A DNA stretch of 31,187 bases from DASPJR01 sp035628505 (GTDB lineage: Bacteria > Planctomycetota > SZUA-567 > H5-PLA8), in NCBI GenBank assembly GCA_035628505.1, contig DASPJR010000060.1, forward strand, positions 1-31,187, given 5' to 3'. Below, one piece after another: positions 22,119 through 30,514 of this stretch. The position numbers were made by a program, and so were the translations under genes. The notes beneath the pieces were generated by a model. The model searched no databases and was not told where the DNA came from. It was given only the letters and a program-made list of their open reading frames with translations. How positions within the stretch are numbered: the first letter of the stretch is position 1; every line of letters begins with the position of its first letter.

Positions 22119-24322
22119 TTGCGCGCCGCCTCCTCCACCGGTCCCAGCGCCCACTCACCGCGCTCGGCCAGGTCGTAAAGGAAATCCAGCACTTTACGCT
22201 GCGCAGCAGGGCCATGCATGACCAGCAGCTTTCGCGTTTGCGGATGGAAAAAGATCAGCGCGCCGGGCTCTTTCCAGGAAGCCGGATAGATGCGGCGCTG
22301 AATGATGTACGAAATGGTTTCACCGCTCAGCGGATGGCCGGCCGTTGGCGCGATCGTCTGCAGAAGCCTGGTGAGGTCATATGCGCGAACGACAGCGTGA
22401 TCCCACAGCAGTTCGCTGCTCGGATAGGGTCGCTCGCCTTTGAAGAACCATAGACCGCCGGGAGATTCCGCCGAACAGCCATCAAAACCGGCGGCCTCGA
22501 CCACGCGGCGCGCGGCATCCCGCAGCGGAACCTCGCGAAGCTCGAGGCTGATGCGCGGAACACCGGCTGGAAATTGTCGCGGGTCAAAGGCCATCGCGAC
22601 GCCTGAAATTTTGCTGAGTTCACGCAGCACAAAATCGAGCCGCTCGTTTTTCTGGCTGATGCTCACACGCGTCTCGGCGAGCGCCTTCTGCAGGCGGTAC
22701 TCGGCGGCAGAAGGAAGATCTCCCGGCGGCAAGCCCTGAACTTCCGGCACGCGCAGCGCGGCGAAGATTTCTTTCAGGCGAGCCGCTGCGGAAGCCGGCA
22801 GGATTCCGTGGATTTCCTGCCGCGATTTCTCGAACTCCAGCGAACAGCCTTCGCGCGTTGCGAGAATTGGTTTAAACGCGGGCAGAATCTGGTTCATTAA
22901 ATCGCTGGCGTCCGGACGCGTATACAGCGCATCCACGAGCACGGCGACAGCCGCGAGCTTTTCTTCTTTGGTCCAGGCCAGCGGCGTGGTGAGCCAGAAC
23001 GAACGGTCACGCTCACGGCGGTAGCGCGAGTCGGTCTGGCGGCCGATCCAGTCGACCAGATGCATCAGCGCGCCGTCCATGACTTCAAGGTTGAGCGGAA
23101 TGGACGCAAATTTTTCAACTTGAGCAAATTCGGAATCGACGCGTAGAGCCACTCCGCAGCGCGAGGGGAAGAGCTGAACGGCGCGCTCCAGATCGCCCCA
23201 AAGCCCGAGGCTCACTTTGCGGTAGCGAACATCATCGACCGGCGCACCCGGAAGTTCTTCTTCGACAAAGCCGGGCAGCTCCGCCACCGCGTCGTTGGGC
23301 GCGGCATTGATTTGAACGAACACGGTTTCGACTGGATCCGATTCGAGCTTTCCGTCTGAAATCGTGAGCAGGACGCTGTAGAGCCCCGGACGCGATGCTT
23401 TGAAGCGGGCGCGCAGATTAGGCAGCGCTTCGAGCTCGACTCCGCGATACTTTTCAGCCGTGCGCCAAGACGCTTTGAGCTGCTGCGTTTCCTCCGCACC
23501 ATCGGGATCGAATGAGAGCGATGCGTTGAGGACGAGAGATTTGCCGGCCTGACCCATCGCGTTCCTGGCGATGCGGGTAATGGGGCGGCGGTCGCCCAGC
23601 AACTCGTCGCGCCCGGGCGGAACGATCACTGCCCGGCGCTCAGGCACTTCGCCGGCGCGCGGAGCTTCAAAAAGATAAAGCGCGGCGCGGCCCGGACGGA
23701 AAACGGTGCCACCTTCTTCATAGTCCAATTGAACGGCAGGCCCAGCGACCTGGCTCCAGCCTTCGCCCGGCAGCACGCAGCGCTCGCCGGCGCCGGCAAT
23801 CCTGCGAGCCTCGCGTTCAGGCAGCACCGCGCGACCAGGCCGAACAGTGAATTTGCGCTCGCTTGGGGCGCTCCAGCCTTTCGCATTTTTAGCGCGCAGC
23901 ACGAAACGGTATTCGCCGGTGTGAGCCAGGAAAATCCAGAGCCGCGGCTGCTTGAGTTCACTTTCAGAAAAAGTCAGCGCCGGGCCGGCCGTCTGCTTCC
24001 AGGCGAACTCGAGCGCATCACCGGCCGGGTTGAACGTGGCGCTGCCATCGAGGAGCAACCAGCCGTTGAGCGCGATTTCGCCATCGGCGGCAATCGCCAC
24101 GCGCGGGGCATCCGGATCATTCACCTGAGGCGGCGTATTTTCCGGTTCCAGGATCTCAGCAATGGTGTTCGCGGGCGCCGGATTGAGATCAATGACTTCG
24201 GCACCCGGAGAGCTCTCCGGTTTCGGCTTCACCGGCGGCCTCGCCTCAAGCGCGTGCGCATCCAGGCAAATGGCCAACGCCATGCAGAGGATCAGCTCGC
24301 CTTTGAATAGAGGTGGGAACAC
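22115..24322 (-). CDS. Large secreted protein with PKD-like and STN (secretin N-terminal-like) domains
   Basis: About 735 residues. I start it at GTG 24322, which has AGGA 9 nt upstream and gives a signal peptide ending near LILCMALAICLDAHA; ATG 24283 would cut into that peptide. Residues ~73-163 and ~260-340 are PKD/Ig-like modules (GWLLLDGSATFNPAGDALEF; SLVLNASLSFDPDGAEETQQ, with SRPGLYSVLLTISDGK). Residues ~370-445 and ~550-625 resemble STN modules, the second being NERLDFVLRELSKISGVAMA with ISLELREVPLRDAARRVVEA. Residues ~645-720 (VVRAYDLTRLLQ ... KLLVMHGPAAQRKVLDFL) resemble the adjoining secretin N-domain. There is no secretin barrel. First gene of the redox operon and coupled to cytochrome c by ATGA. 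It may be a periplasmic scaffold; function unknown. Confidence 0.82.
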   Translation of the reverse strand: MFPPLFKGELILCMALAICLDAHALEARPPVKPKPESSPGAEVIDLNPAPANTIAEILEPENTPPQVNDPDAPRVAIAADGEIALNGWLLLDGSATFNPAGDALEFAWKQTAGPALTFSESELKQPRLWIFLAHTGEYRFVLRAKNAKGWSAPSERKFTVRPGRAVLPEREARRIAGAGERCVLPGEGWSQVAGPAVQLDYEEGGTVFRPGRAALYLFEAPRAGEVPERRAVIVPPGRDELLGDRRPITRIARNAMGQAGKSLVLNASLSFDPDGAEETQQLKASWRTAEKYRGVELEALPNLRARFKASRPGLYSVLLTISDGKLESDPVETVFVQINAAPNDAVAELPGFVEEELPGAPVDDVRYRKVSLGLWGDLERAVQLFPSRCGVALRVDSEFAQVEKFASIPLNLEVMDGALMHLVDWIGRQTDSRYRRERDRSFWLTTPLAWTKEEKLAAVAVLVDALYTRPDASDLMNQILPAFKPILATREGCSLEFEKSRQEIHGILPASAAARLKEIFAALRVPEVQGLPPGDLPSAAEYRLQKALAETRVSISQKNERLDFVLRELSKISGVAMAFDPRQFPAGVPRISLELREVPLRDAARRVVEAAGFDGCSAESPGGLWFFKGERPYPSSELLWDHAVVRAYDLTRLLQTIAPTAGHPLSGETISYIIQRRIYPASWKEPGALIFFHPQTRKLLVMHGPAAQRKVLDFLYDLAERGEWALGPVEEAARK

Positions 24323-24490
24323 GCGCGGTATCCTAGCACTTTTGGCAGCCCGAGCCAATAGTGCGACGCTGAAGGATATGCATTCTTTAAATTCCAGCCG
24401 TCCGATTTTCGTCACCCCAGCTGAAAAGTGGCAGTCATCTACGGGATCTGGCATGGGTGAACAAAACTTCAACCTGATTTGTTATAACGG

Positions 24491-24516
24491 TTTGCAAAAT
24501 TTACCGCCGTTTTGCA
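24491..24516. promoter_or_regulatory. Candidate operator: inverted TGCAAAA repeat
   Basis: TGCAAAA (24493-24499) and TTTTGCA (24510-24516) are inverted around 10 bp. The left half is itself part of the palindrome TTTGCAAA. It lies in the 258-bp divergent gap between the PKD/STN operon and the STAS gene, 65 bp before the STAS start, and a TATAAC-like box is close by at about 24483. This would suit a regulator site, but no factor is implied. Confidence 0.35.
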
Positions 24517-24580
24517 CGTTGTGGCAATTCACTCGCTGGTGCATTCCACGTACTTCAACATTTCGGGGAGATTCTCATCC

Positions 24581-24946
24581 ATGACCAACACAGAGCTGCG
24601 GATTGAAACGTTGCCTCTCGCCCCTGGCGCAGTGGTTGTGCGGCCCAAAGGAAACATTGACGCGCATACGTACAGTGCGCTTGAGACTGCTCTAAACGCG
24701 CATCTGAGTAAGGGCATTTACGACCTGGTCGTGGATATGACAGACGTCGATTACCTCGCCTCAGCAGGGATCGGCGTGCTGCTCAGCGCGCAATCGATCT
24801 CACACGAGCATCGTGGAAACGTGGTGCTTATGAACATCCGCTCGTCGGTGGCCTCGGTACTGGAACTCCTGGGCATCGACGAAGTTTTCCAGGTCGCCAC
24901 GGACCGCGCTTCTGCGCTCGCGTGCCTGTCGCACCGCGCTGCGTAA
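24581..24946 (+). CDS. STAS-domain protein (anti-sigma-factor antagonist type)
   Basis: A 121-residue single STAS domain, like SpoIIAA/RsbV. It has an N-terminal strand with VVVRPKGNIDAHTYSALETA, then LVVDMTDVDYLASAGIGVLL. Ser61 in LASAGIG lies at the position phosphorylated by partner-switching kinases. The C-terminal half (GNVVLMNIRSSVASVLELLG, DEVFQVATDRASAL) is regular. The ATG at 24581 has GGGGAG upstream; an earlier frame reaching 24512 would add residues unlike the family. No GHKL/RsbW anti-sigma kinase or sigma factor is adjacent. A PAS histidine kinase follows after 89 bp on the same strand, and the partner may lie elsewhere. Confidence 0.93.
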   Translation: MTNTELRIETLPLAPGAVVVRPKGNIDAHTYSALETALNAHLSKGIYDLVVDMTDVDYLASAGIGVLLSAQSISHEHRGNVVLMNIRSSVASVLELLGIDEVFQVATDRASALACLSHRAA

Positions 24947-25035
24947 AACGCATTCACTCTCGCCGACTCTGGCGCGAATGGCCAAAGCCTGTAGCATGAT
25001 CGGTTCTGTTCTGAGATGCACCGGCGGGAGTGGGC

Positions 25036-26223
25036 ATGAACGAACGCGACTACGATTTGCTTCGCCAGCGGGAATTCGCGCTACGCGAAGTCATAGCCGG
25101 CGCCAGGTGTGTACTCTGGGAAGCCCGGGTCGTCCAGCGGCCCGATGGACATTACGCCTGGAAGCTGCGCATTCTCTCTCCGGAGTCCACCCGCGAAGAA
25201 TTCGGGTGGGTGCGCATGAATCCGGACGACGATAACGAAACGTACCGCCAGCGCATCGCCCCTGAGGAGATGGACCGCATGAACGGTGTCTCGCACCGGG
25301 CGCTCAGCACCGGGCAGCCGGGCTATCAGCAGGAATTTGCGCTGCGCGCGGCCGACAACTCGCTGCGCTACATGAGCGAGTACGTTCGCATTATTCCGCA
25401 GGGGCCAGGCATCTTCAATCTCTACGGCGTCCAAGTCGACATTACCGAACGCAAAAAGCAGGAAGAGGAACTGCGCAAACGGGAAGAGGAACTGCGGCAG
25501 GCGAAAGTCGCTGAGGCCGTGGGACATTTCGCGATGGGCGCAGCGCATTACTTTGGCAATCTGATGAACGTTATCAGGGGCTACAGCGCCCTGATGAAAA
25601 AATGCGTGGACCGCCCTGAGGATCAGAAGCGCAACATCGAAATGATCGAAAAAGTTGTCGCCCGCGCCGCAGGACTCAATGAACAGCTTCTGGCTATGAG
25701 CGAGCTGGATTCGACGAAGCCGGCGCCGACGGACGTCAATGCTGTCGTCACTGAAACCTACAGACTGCTCAAGCCGCTTGTCGGAGAAGACATTGAATTC
25801 ATCACGCTGCTGGCGACTGATCTCGGTCCGGTCCTCGCCGATGCCGGCCAGCTGGAACAGGCGCTGATCAACATGGCCATCAACGCACGCCAGGCGATGC
25901 CCGGTGGCGGCAAGCTGATCATCGAGACTGTGGACATCAGCATCGATGGGTCCGCGAGCAGTGAAAACCTCTCGCTGCGCAACGGCCCGCATGTGCTGCT
26001 GGTGGTCAGCGATACCGGCGCGGGAATGACCGAGGAGGTGCGTGCGCGGCTCTTCGAGCCCTTCTTCTCAACGCGCGGGGTCGCACGCGGAACCGGCCTC
26101 GGCCTGGCCATGATTCATACCATGGTCCGGCGCTGGGGAGGCGACATTTCAGTCGCCTCAGTTCCTGACCAGGGCACGCGAATCAAGATTTATCTTCCGC
26201 GCATTGCCCAGTCCGCTCAGTGA
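25036..26223 (+). CDS. Cytoplasmic PAS-domain sensor histidine kinase with variant H-box
   Basis: 395 residues, with no membrane segment. A PAS/PAC region (~12-138, ending GVQVDITERK) leads through a short charged coil to a dimerisation and phosphoacceptor helix AVGHFAMGAAHYFGNLMNVI (His171). The GHKL ATPase domain has the N box ALINMAINARQAM, the G1 box DTGAGM (326-331), FEPFFSTR and RGTGLGLAMIHTMVRRWGG. The residue after the phosphoacceptor His is Tyr, not the acidic residue of the usual AHDFNN motif. ATG 25036 has GGGAG just upstream; GTG 25030 is also in frame. No response regulator is present nearby. Its 3' end overlaps the aconitase gene tail to tail by 7 bp. Confidence 0.94.
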   Translation: MNERDYDLLRQREFALREVIAGARCVLWEARVVQRPDGHYAWKLRILSPESTREEFGWVRMNPDDDNETYRQRIAPEEMDRMNGVSHRALSTGQPGYQQEFALRAADNSLRYMSEYVRIIPQGPGIFNLYGVQVDITERKKQEEELRKREEELRQAKVAEAVGHFAMGAAHYFGNLMNVIRGYSALMKKCVDRPEDQKRNIEMIEKVVARAAGLNEQLLAMSELDSTKPAPTDVNAVVTETYRLLKPLVGEDIEFITLLATDLGPVLADAGQLEQALINMAINARQAMPGGGKLIIETVDISIDGSASSENLSLRNGPHVLLVVSDTGAGMTEEVRARLFEPFFSTRGVARGTGLGLAMIHTMVRRWGGDISVASVPDQGTRIKIYLPRIAQSAQ

Positions 26224-28178
26224 ACGGCGACACCGGTTTCGCGCAGACCGATATACCGCGTCAGCCCGCCAGCCAGCACCATCTCCACCTCGCGCCGGGA
26301 CAACGTATGATGGGCGGGAATACTGATTTTTCGCGACAGATTTTCAACGTGAATCTCCGCTCCGTGCGTCAGCGCTTCACGCAGATTCGTTAAACGCAGC
26401 ATGTCGCCTTCAAAGACGTGGTCGTAATCAGCCAGATCATTGAAAACCAGCGGCAGCACGCCAAAGTTGGCGAGGTTCTGGCGATGAATGCGCGCGAATC
26501 CGCGGGCGAGCACGATACGAAGCCCCAGGTAACGCGGCGCGAGCGCTGCATGTTCGCGGCTGGAGCCCTGTCCATAATTCGCACCGCCGACGATCGCATG
26601 GCCCGACGTTTCGCGCTGTTTTTTTGCGCGCAGAACATACGTGGGATCGAGCTGCTCGAAACAGAAATCGCTGATCTTCGGAATATTGCTGCGGTACGGC
26701 AAGACACGCGAGCCGGCCGGCATGATCTCGTCAGTCGAAATGTCATCACCGACTTTGAGCAGGACCGGAATTTCCATCATCTCCGGCAGTTCATCCATTT
26801 CGGGCAGCGACGCGATGTTGGGCCCTCTAGCCAGCTCGACCTGGCGAGCCTGGTCAGGCGATGGCGGCGGCTCAAGCAGCATCGTATTCAAGAATATCTT
26901 TTCGGGCTCGCGAACGCGCGGGTAAGGCATGCCGAGCGTCCGCGGATCGGTGATGACGCCAGTGATCGCGGATGCCGCGGCAGTTTCGGGGCTCACAAGG
27001 CAGACCTTGTCTTCGCGCGTTCCTGAACGGCCCGGGAAGTTGCGTGGCACGGTTCGCAGACTGATCTTTTCGGTCGCCGGCGCCTGCCCCATGCCGATGC
27101 AACCGTTGCAGCCGGCCTGATGCACGCGGCCGCCGGCCTGAATGAGTGACAGCAGATGGCCATTGCGGACGAGATTCTCGAGAATCTGTCGCGAGGTCGG
27201 AGAGATATCCAGCGAAACGTGCGTTGGCACGCGTTTGCCTTTGAGGATCTCTGCCGCGACGGCGAAATCGCGGTAACCGGGATTCGCCGACGAGCCGATG
27301 TACGCCTGATAGATTTCAGTTCCCGCGACTTCGCGAACCGGGACAACATTGCCGGGGCTCGATGGCATGGCGATCAACGGCTCAAGCGTCGAGAGATCGA
27401 TTTCCTCGTGAATGTCGTACTGCGCATCGCCGTCAGGCAGCAGTTCCACGAAATCTTCTTCGCGCCCCTGCGAACGCAGAAATTTCCGGACCTCTTCATC
27501 CGCTGGAAAAACGCTTGTCGTGGCGCCGAGTTCCGCGCCCATGTTCGCGATAACGTGGCGGTCCATCGCAGAAAGTTCCTGCAAGCCGGGGCCATAGTAT
27601 TCGATGATCCGGCCCAGCCCGCCTTCCACTCCATGGCGGCGCAGCATTTCAAGGATTACATCTTTGGCGCTGACCCAGTCCGGAAGTTTTCCCGTGAGCT
27701 TCACGCCCCAGATCCGCGGCATGCGCAGATAGAACGGCTCGCCGGCCATCGCCATCGCAACTTCAAGACCGCCAGCGCCGATCGCCAGCATGCCGATCGA
27801 GCCGCCTGCCGGCGTGTGGCTGTCAGAGCCGAGCAGCGTCTTGCCTGGCTTTCCAAAGCGCTCCTGATGTACGGGATGACTCACGCCGTTGCCTGCGCGG
27901 CTGTACCACAGGCCAAAACGCTGGCACGCGCTGAGAAGAAACAAGTGATCGTCGGGGTTTTTGTGGTCTTCCTGGATGATGTTGTGATCGACGTATTGAA
28001 CAGAGACTTCGGTCTTCACACGATCCACCCGCATCGCTTCGAGTTCCAGCATCACCAGCGTGCCGGTGGCGTCCTGCGTAAGCGTCTGATCGACGCGCAG
28101 GCCAATCTCTTCGCCAGTATTCATGGCACCTTCAACGAGGTGCGATTCAATGAGTTTTCGTGCCAGACTGAGTCCCAT
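26217..28178 (-). CDS. Aconitate hydratase (Aquifex-type, ~650 aa)
   Basis: Interconverts citrate and isocitrate in the TCA cycle using a [4Fe-4S] cluster, in the cytoplasm. The 653-residue protein covers both the large domain (LLGSDSHTPAGGSIGMLAIG; GCNGCIGMGQAPATEKISLR; SPETAAASAITGVITDPR) and the swivel domain (KVGDDISTDEIMPAG; GGANYGQGSSREHAALAPRY). The size and these motifs fit the compact aconitase group I recall from Aquifex and many anaerobes. The start is ATG 28178 with AAAAGGAG 8 nt upstream; longer frames to 28199 or 28268 are not supported. The first signature reads YIGSSANPGYRD, where mitochondrial aconitase has a cluster cysteine (GSCTNS). The gene starts inside the end of the DHH gene, a 32-bp overlap. 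Confidence 0.94.
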   Translation of the reverse strand: MGLSLARKLIESHLVEGAMNTGEEIGLRVDQTLTQDATGTLVMLELEAMRVDRVKTEVSVQYVDHNIIQEDHKNPDDHLFLLSACQRFGLWYSRAGNGVSHPVHQERFGKPGKTLLGSDSHTPAGGSIGMLAIGAGGLEVAMAMAGEPFYLRMPRIWGVKLTGKLPDWVSAKDVILEMLRRHGVEGGLGRIIEYYGPGLQELSAMDRHVIANMGAELGATTSVFPADEEVRKFLRSQGREEDFVELLPDGDAQYDIHEEIDLSTLEPLIAMPSSPGNVVPVREVAGTEIYQAYIGSSANPGYRDFAVAAEILKGKRVPTHVSLDISPTSRQILENLVRNGHLLSLIQAGGRVHQAGCNGCIGMGQAPATEKISLRTVPRNFPGRSGTREDKVCLVSPETAAASAITGVITDPRTLGMPYPRVREPEKIFLNTMLLEPPPSPDQARQVELARGPNIASLPEMDELPEMMEIPVLLKVGDDISTDEIMPAGSRVLPYRSNIPKISDFCFEQLDPTYVLRAKKQRETSGHAIVGGANYGQGSSREHAALAPRYLGLRIVLARGFARIHRQNLANFGVLPLVFNDLADYDHVFEGDMLRLTNLREALTHGAEIHVENLSRKISIPAHHTLSRREVEMVLAGGLTRYIGLRETGVAVH

Positions 28179-29346
28179 CTGCGCCGCTCCTTTTGGCATT
28201 TGCTGCGTTTGCCGCTTTTCGCGGCTTGGCCGCAGGCTGCTGCGTCTTCTCTTTGGAAGCGGATGCAACCGCTAGTCCAGCGGCAGACGCATTCTGAAAG
28301 CCGATGCGCTCCAGCATTTCTTCGAAAATGGATGGAGGAAGACTGCCGCCGGTCGCCTGCGCGTGGCCATTGGCATACTCGCCTTCAAGCGGCTGCGGCA
28401 TCAGCTCGCGCAGAAAATTGACGAGGTTCACGCCGCTCATCGTCCGCAGCGAGAAGTTCACACGTCCGGGAATATAGTTGTCGTTGGCCGCGAGCACGAT
28501 GAATTTGCGCAACGTCCGCGACCAGCGTGTGGCGATCAGCGGGTGAATCTGCGCGGGCGACGAGAAGCGCAGCATCGCAACATTCTTGGCGAACTTTGGA
28601 GCCGTTTTCAGGCAGCGCGAGAGTTCCTGTTGAACTTCGTCGCGGCAAGCCTGCAAGACGTCGACACCGGGGACCTTCTTTAATGCAATGTCGGCGGGTG
28701 AATTCGCGATCATCAGCGCATTCAGCGCCGCAAGCACTTCGTGTTTTCCTGATCGGCGCGCCGCATTCAGCAGCGCAACGGCTTCAGTTACATGGCGTCC
28801 GCCATATTCCTTTAATAGCGGCGTCCATTCCGGAAACGGCAACGCCGTGCCAAGGTCCCCCACAGCGCCGAGAAGCGCCAGCCACTTCAAATCGTCCATC
28901 GGAACAAGAGGCGAAAATAGATAGTAAACCAGCAGGCTGCTTGAGACGATCGGCTCACAGCCATACGCGCTAACCATTACGGCACCTGGCGGCGTTCCTT
29001 GCGGCTGATGATGGTCTATTACCAGCGTCGGCATGCCTTCAAAGATGTGTTCTCCGCGGCTGCCCATATCGGTCACGATCAAAGCGTCTGGCGCGTAGTG
29101 GAGAATCTTCTCGCGCATCGATTCGCTATGGACGTGTTCAGCCTTGCCCGTTGGAACGATAGTCACATGCGGAACGCGCACGCGCTCCAACCCGCGCACA
29201 GCCAGCAGACCGCTCGTCAGACCATCCGCATCGCTGTGGCACGCGACGACGACGCGTTTGCGCTCCACGCACGAAGATAGAAATCGACGTCCAGCGTCGA
29301 GCGCGATGTCACTTGCCGGCCAATTGCTTCCGCTGCTGCCGCTCAT
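28147..29346 (-). CDS. DHH/DHHA1-family phosphoesterase (RecJ-like or oligoribonuclease-like)
   Basis: A 399-residue soluble protein. The N-terminal DHH domain has the metal-binding set: VVVACHSDADGLTSG (His37, Asp39, Asp41), VTDMGS (Asp93) and TLVIDHHQPQG (111-113). The DHHA1 domain follows with VNFSLRTMSG and the Gly-rich GHAQATGGSLPP substrate loop. The C-terminal ~35 residues are Ala/Lys-rich and probably disordered. It lacks the extra domains of full RecJ (usually over 550 residues), so a nanoRNase or other single-strand or nucleotide phosphodiesterase is as likely. I start it at ATG 29346; the frame upstream runs antisense into uvsE and is not family-like. Its end overlaps aconitase by 32 bp, and it is divergent from uvsE. 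Confidence 0.9.
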   Translation of the reverse strand: MSGSSGSNWPASDIALDAGRRFLSSCVERKRVVVACHSDADGLTSGLLAVRGLERVRVPHVTIVPTGKAEHVHSESMREKILHYAPDALIVTDMGSRGEHIFEGMPTLVIDHHQPQGTPPGAVMVSAYGCEPIVSSSLLVYYLFSPLVPMDDLKWLALLGAVGDLGTALPFPEWTPLLKEYGGRHVTEAVALLNAARRSGKHEVLAALNALMIANSPADIALKKVPGVDVLQACRDEVQQELSRCLKTAPKFAKNVAMLRFSSPAQIHPLIATRWSRTLRKFIVLAANDNYIPGRVNFSLRTMSGVNLVNFLRELMPQPLEGEYANGHAQATGGSLPPSIFEEMLERIGFQNASAAGLAVASASKEKTQQPAAKPRKAANAANAKRSGADGTQSGTKTH

Positions 29347-29401
29347 GATTACCGTTGTCGCAAGCAGCGTTCCGCCCTCGAACCAATTGCCCTCCGTAGG
29401 C

Positions 29402-29430
29402 AGGAGGTTTGCGACACTGCAAACACAATG
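29402..29430 (+). promoter_or_regulatory. Distant Shine-Dalgarno bridged by a hairpin before uvsE
   Basis: AGGAGG (29402-29407) lies about 20 nt before the uvsE ATG, too far for normal initiation. The bases between form a perfect 6-bp stem, GTTTGC (29407-29412) with GCAAAC (29419-29424), around the loop GACACT, leaving ACA before the ATG. Folding would bring AGGAG next to the start codon, as described for T4 genes 25 and 38. The same palindrome could instead be a protein-binding operator. Confidence 0.5.
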
Positions 29431-30348
29431 ATCCGACTCGGCCTGTGCTGCGCTTTTATCAAAGAAGATATTAAATTCCGTTCGGCAACTGCCAGGTATG
29501 TGCTGTCCCTGCCCGTTCCAGAGCGCTGGACATACGTGGATCTGATTGCGCGCGACAACACTGCCGCGCTCCTGCAGGCGCTGAAGTGGTGCGCGGCCAA
29601 CGGCGTCGGCGCGTTCCGGATAAATAGCCAGTTTTTTCCGCTCTATACGCACCCGCAGGCAGGCTACGCCCTGGATGATCTACCGTCCGGGGCGGAGATC
29701 ACCACGGGGCTCAAGCGCTGCGGCCAGTTCGCACGCAGCGCTGGAATTCGGCTGAGCTTCCATCCCGACCAATTCGTGGTGCCGGGCTCGCCGTCAGAGT
29801 CGGCTGCGCGCATGTCGCTGCTGGAACTGGAGTATCAGGCCAGAATTGCCAGGCTGCTGCATGCCGAACAGCTTACTCTGCACGGCGGCGGCGCATATGG
29901 GGACAAGACGTCGGCTCTAAAGCGCACCGCAGAAGCATTTGCTGCACTGCCGCGCGCCACTCGCGAACTGATCGCGCTTGAGAACGACGACCGGGTATTC
30001 ACAGTGAAAGATCTGGCGCCTCTTTGCGCCGCGCAAGGCATGAAGTTTATCTATGATGTCCACCATCATCGCTGCCTGCCGGACGGTTTAAGCGAAACAG
30101 AGGCGCTGAAGCTATGTGTCGAAAGCTGGAGGGGCGCCGAGCCATGGCTGCATCTTTCAAGCCCGCTCGGCGGATGGAGCGCCAAAGATCCGCGCGCGCA
30201 CGCGGATTATATTAATCCAAGAGATGTTCCAGCCGAATGGCTGGAGATGGATGTTACGGTAGACATTGAGGCTAAGGCTAAGGAGCTGGCAGTGCTTAAG
30301 CTTAAGCGCTGGCTGAAGTCGCGAGTGCCAGCGAAGAGCGGCGGCTGA
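29428..30348 (+). CDS. uvsE: UV damage endonuclease UvsE/UVDE
   Basis: A 306-residue TIM-barrel, metal-dependent DNA repair enzyme that nicks 5' to UV photoproducts and starts alternative excision repair. The N terminus MIRLGLCCAFIKEDIKFRSA is typical and fixes the start. Other family segments are GAFRINSQFFPLYTHPQAGY, RLSFHPDQFVVPGSPSES, LTLHGGGAYGDKTSALKR, LIALENDDRVFTVKDL, FIYDVHHHRC, and DVTVDIEAKAKELAVLKL at the end. These supply the metal-binding His, Glu and Asp residues of the barrel. It is divergent from the DHH phosphoesterase, with 81 bp between start codons, and has an unusual bridged Shine-Dalgarno. No other repair gene is next to it except possibly that DHH enzyme. Confidence 0.96.
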   Translation: MIRLGLCCAFIKEDIKFRSATARYVLSLPVPERWTYVDLIARDNTAALLQALKWCAANGVGAFRINSQFFPLYTHPQAGYALDDLPSGAEITTGLKRCGQFARSAGIRLSFHPDQFVVPGSPSESAARMSLLELEYQARIARLLHAEQLTLHGGGAYGDKTSALKRTAEAFAALPRATRELIALENDDRVFTVKDLAPLCAAQGMKFIYDVHHHRCLPDGLSETEALKLCVESWRGAEPWLHLSSPLGGWSAKDPRAHADYINPRDVPAEWLEMDVTVDIEAKAKELAVLKLKRWLKSRVPAKSGG

Positions 30349-30514
30349 TCTCCGACAGTATGAGGAAGGTGTTTTCGGCGGCTGCTCTCGAAACATCGAA
30401 AAACGCTCTTGCATGTGGCCCGGTGCCGTGTTAATTTTCCGCCTCTGCGTGACGAAGAAGCCGCAGTGAAGGCAGTGTGCGGAGGTCAATCCTCCAAAAA
30501 CGCCTGCAGTACCT

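Noticed and set aside
27156..28421. A 421-codon plus-strand frame
   Set aside because: Antisense to aconitase and the end of the DHH gene.
30157..30489. A 110-codon minus-strand frame after uvsE
   Set aside because: Mostly antisense to uvsE, with no Shine-Dalgarno or recognisable motif.
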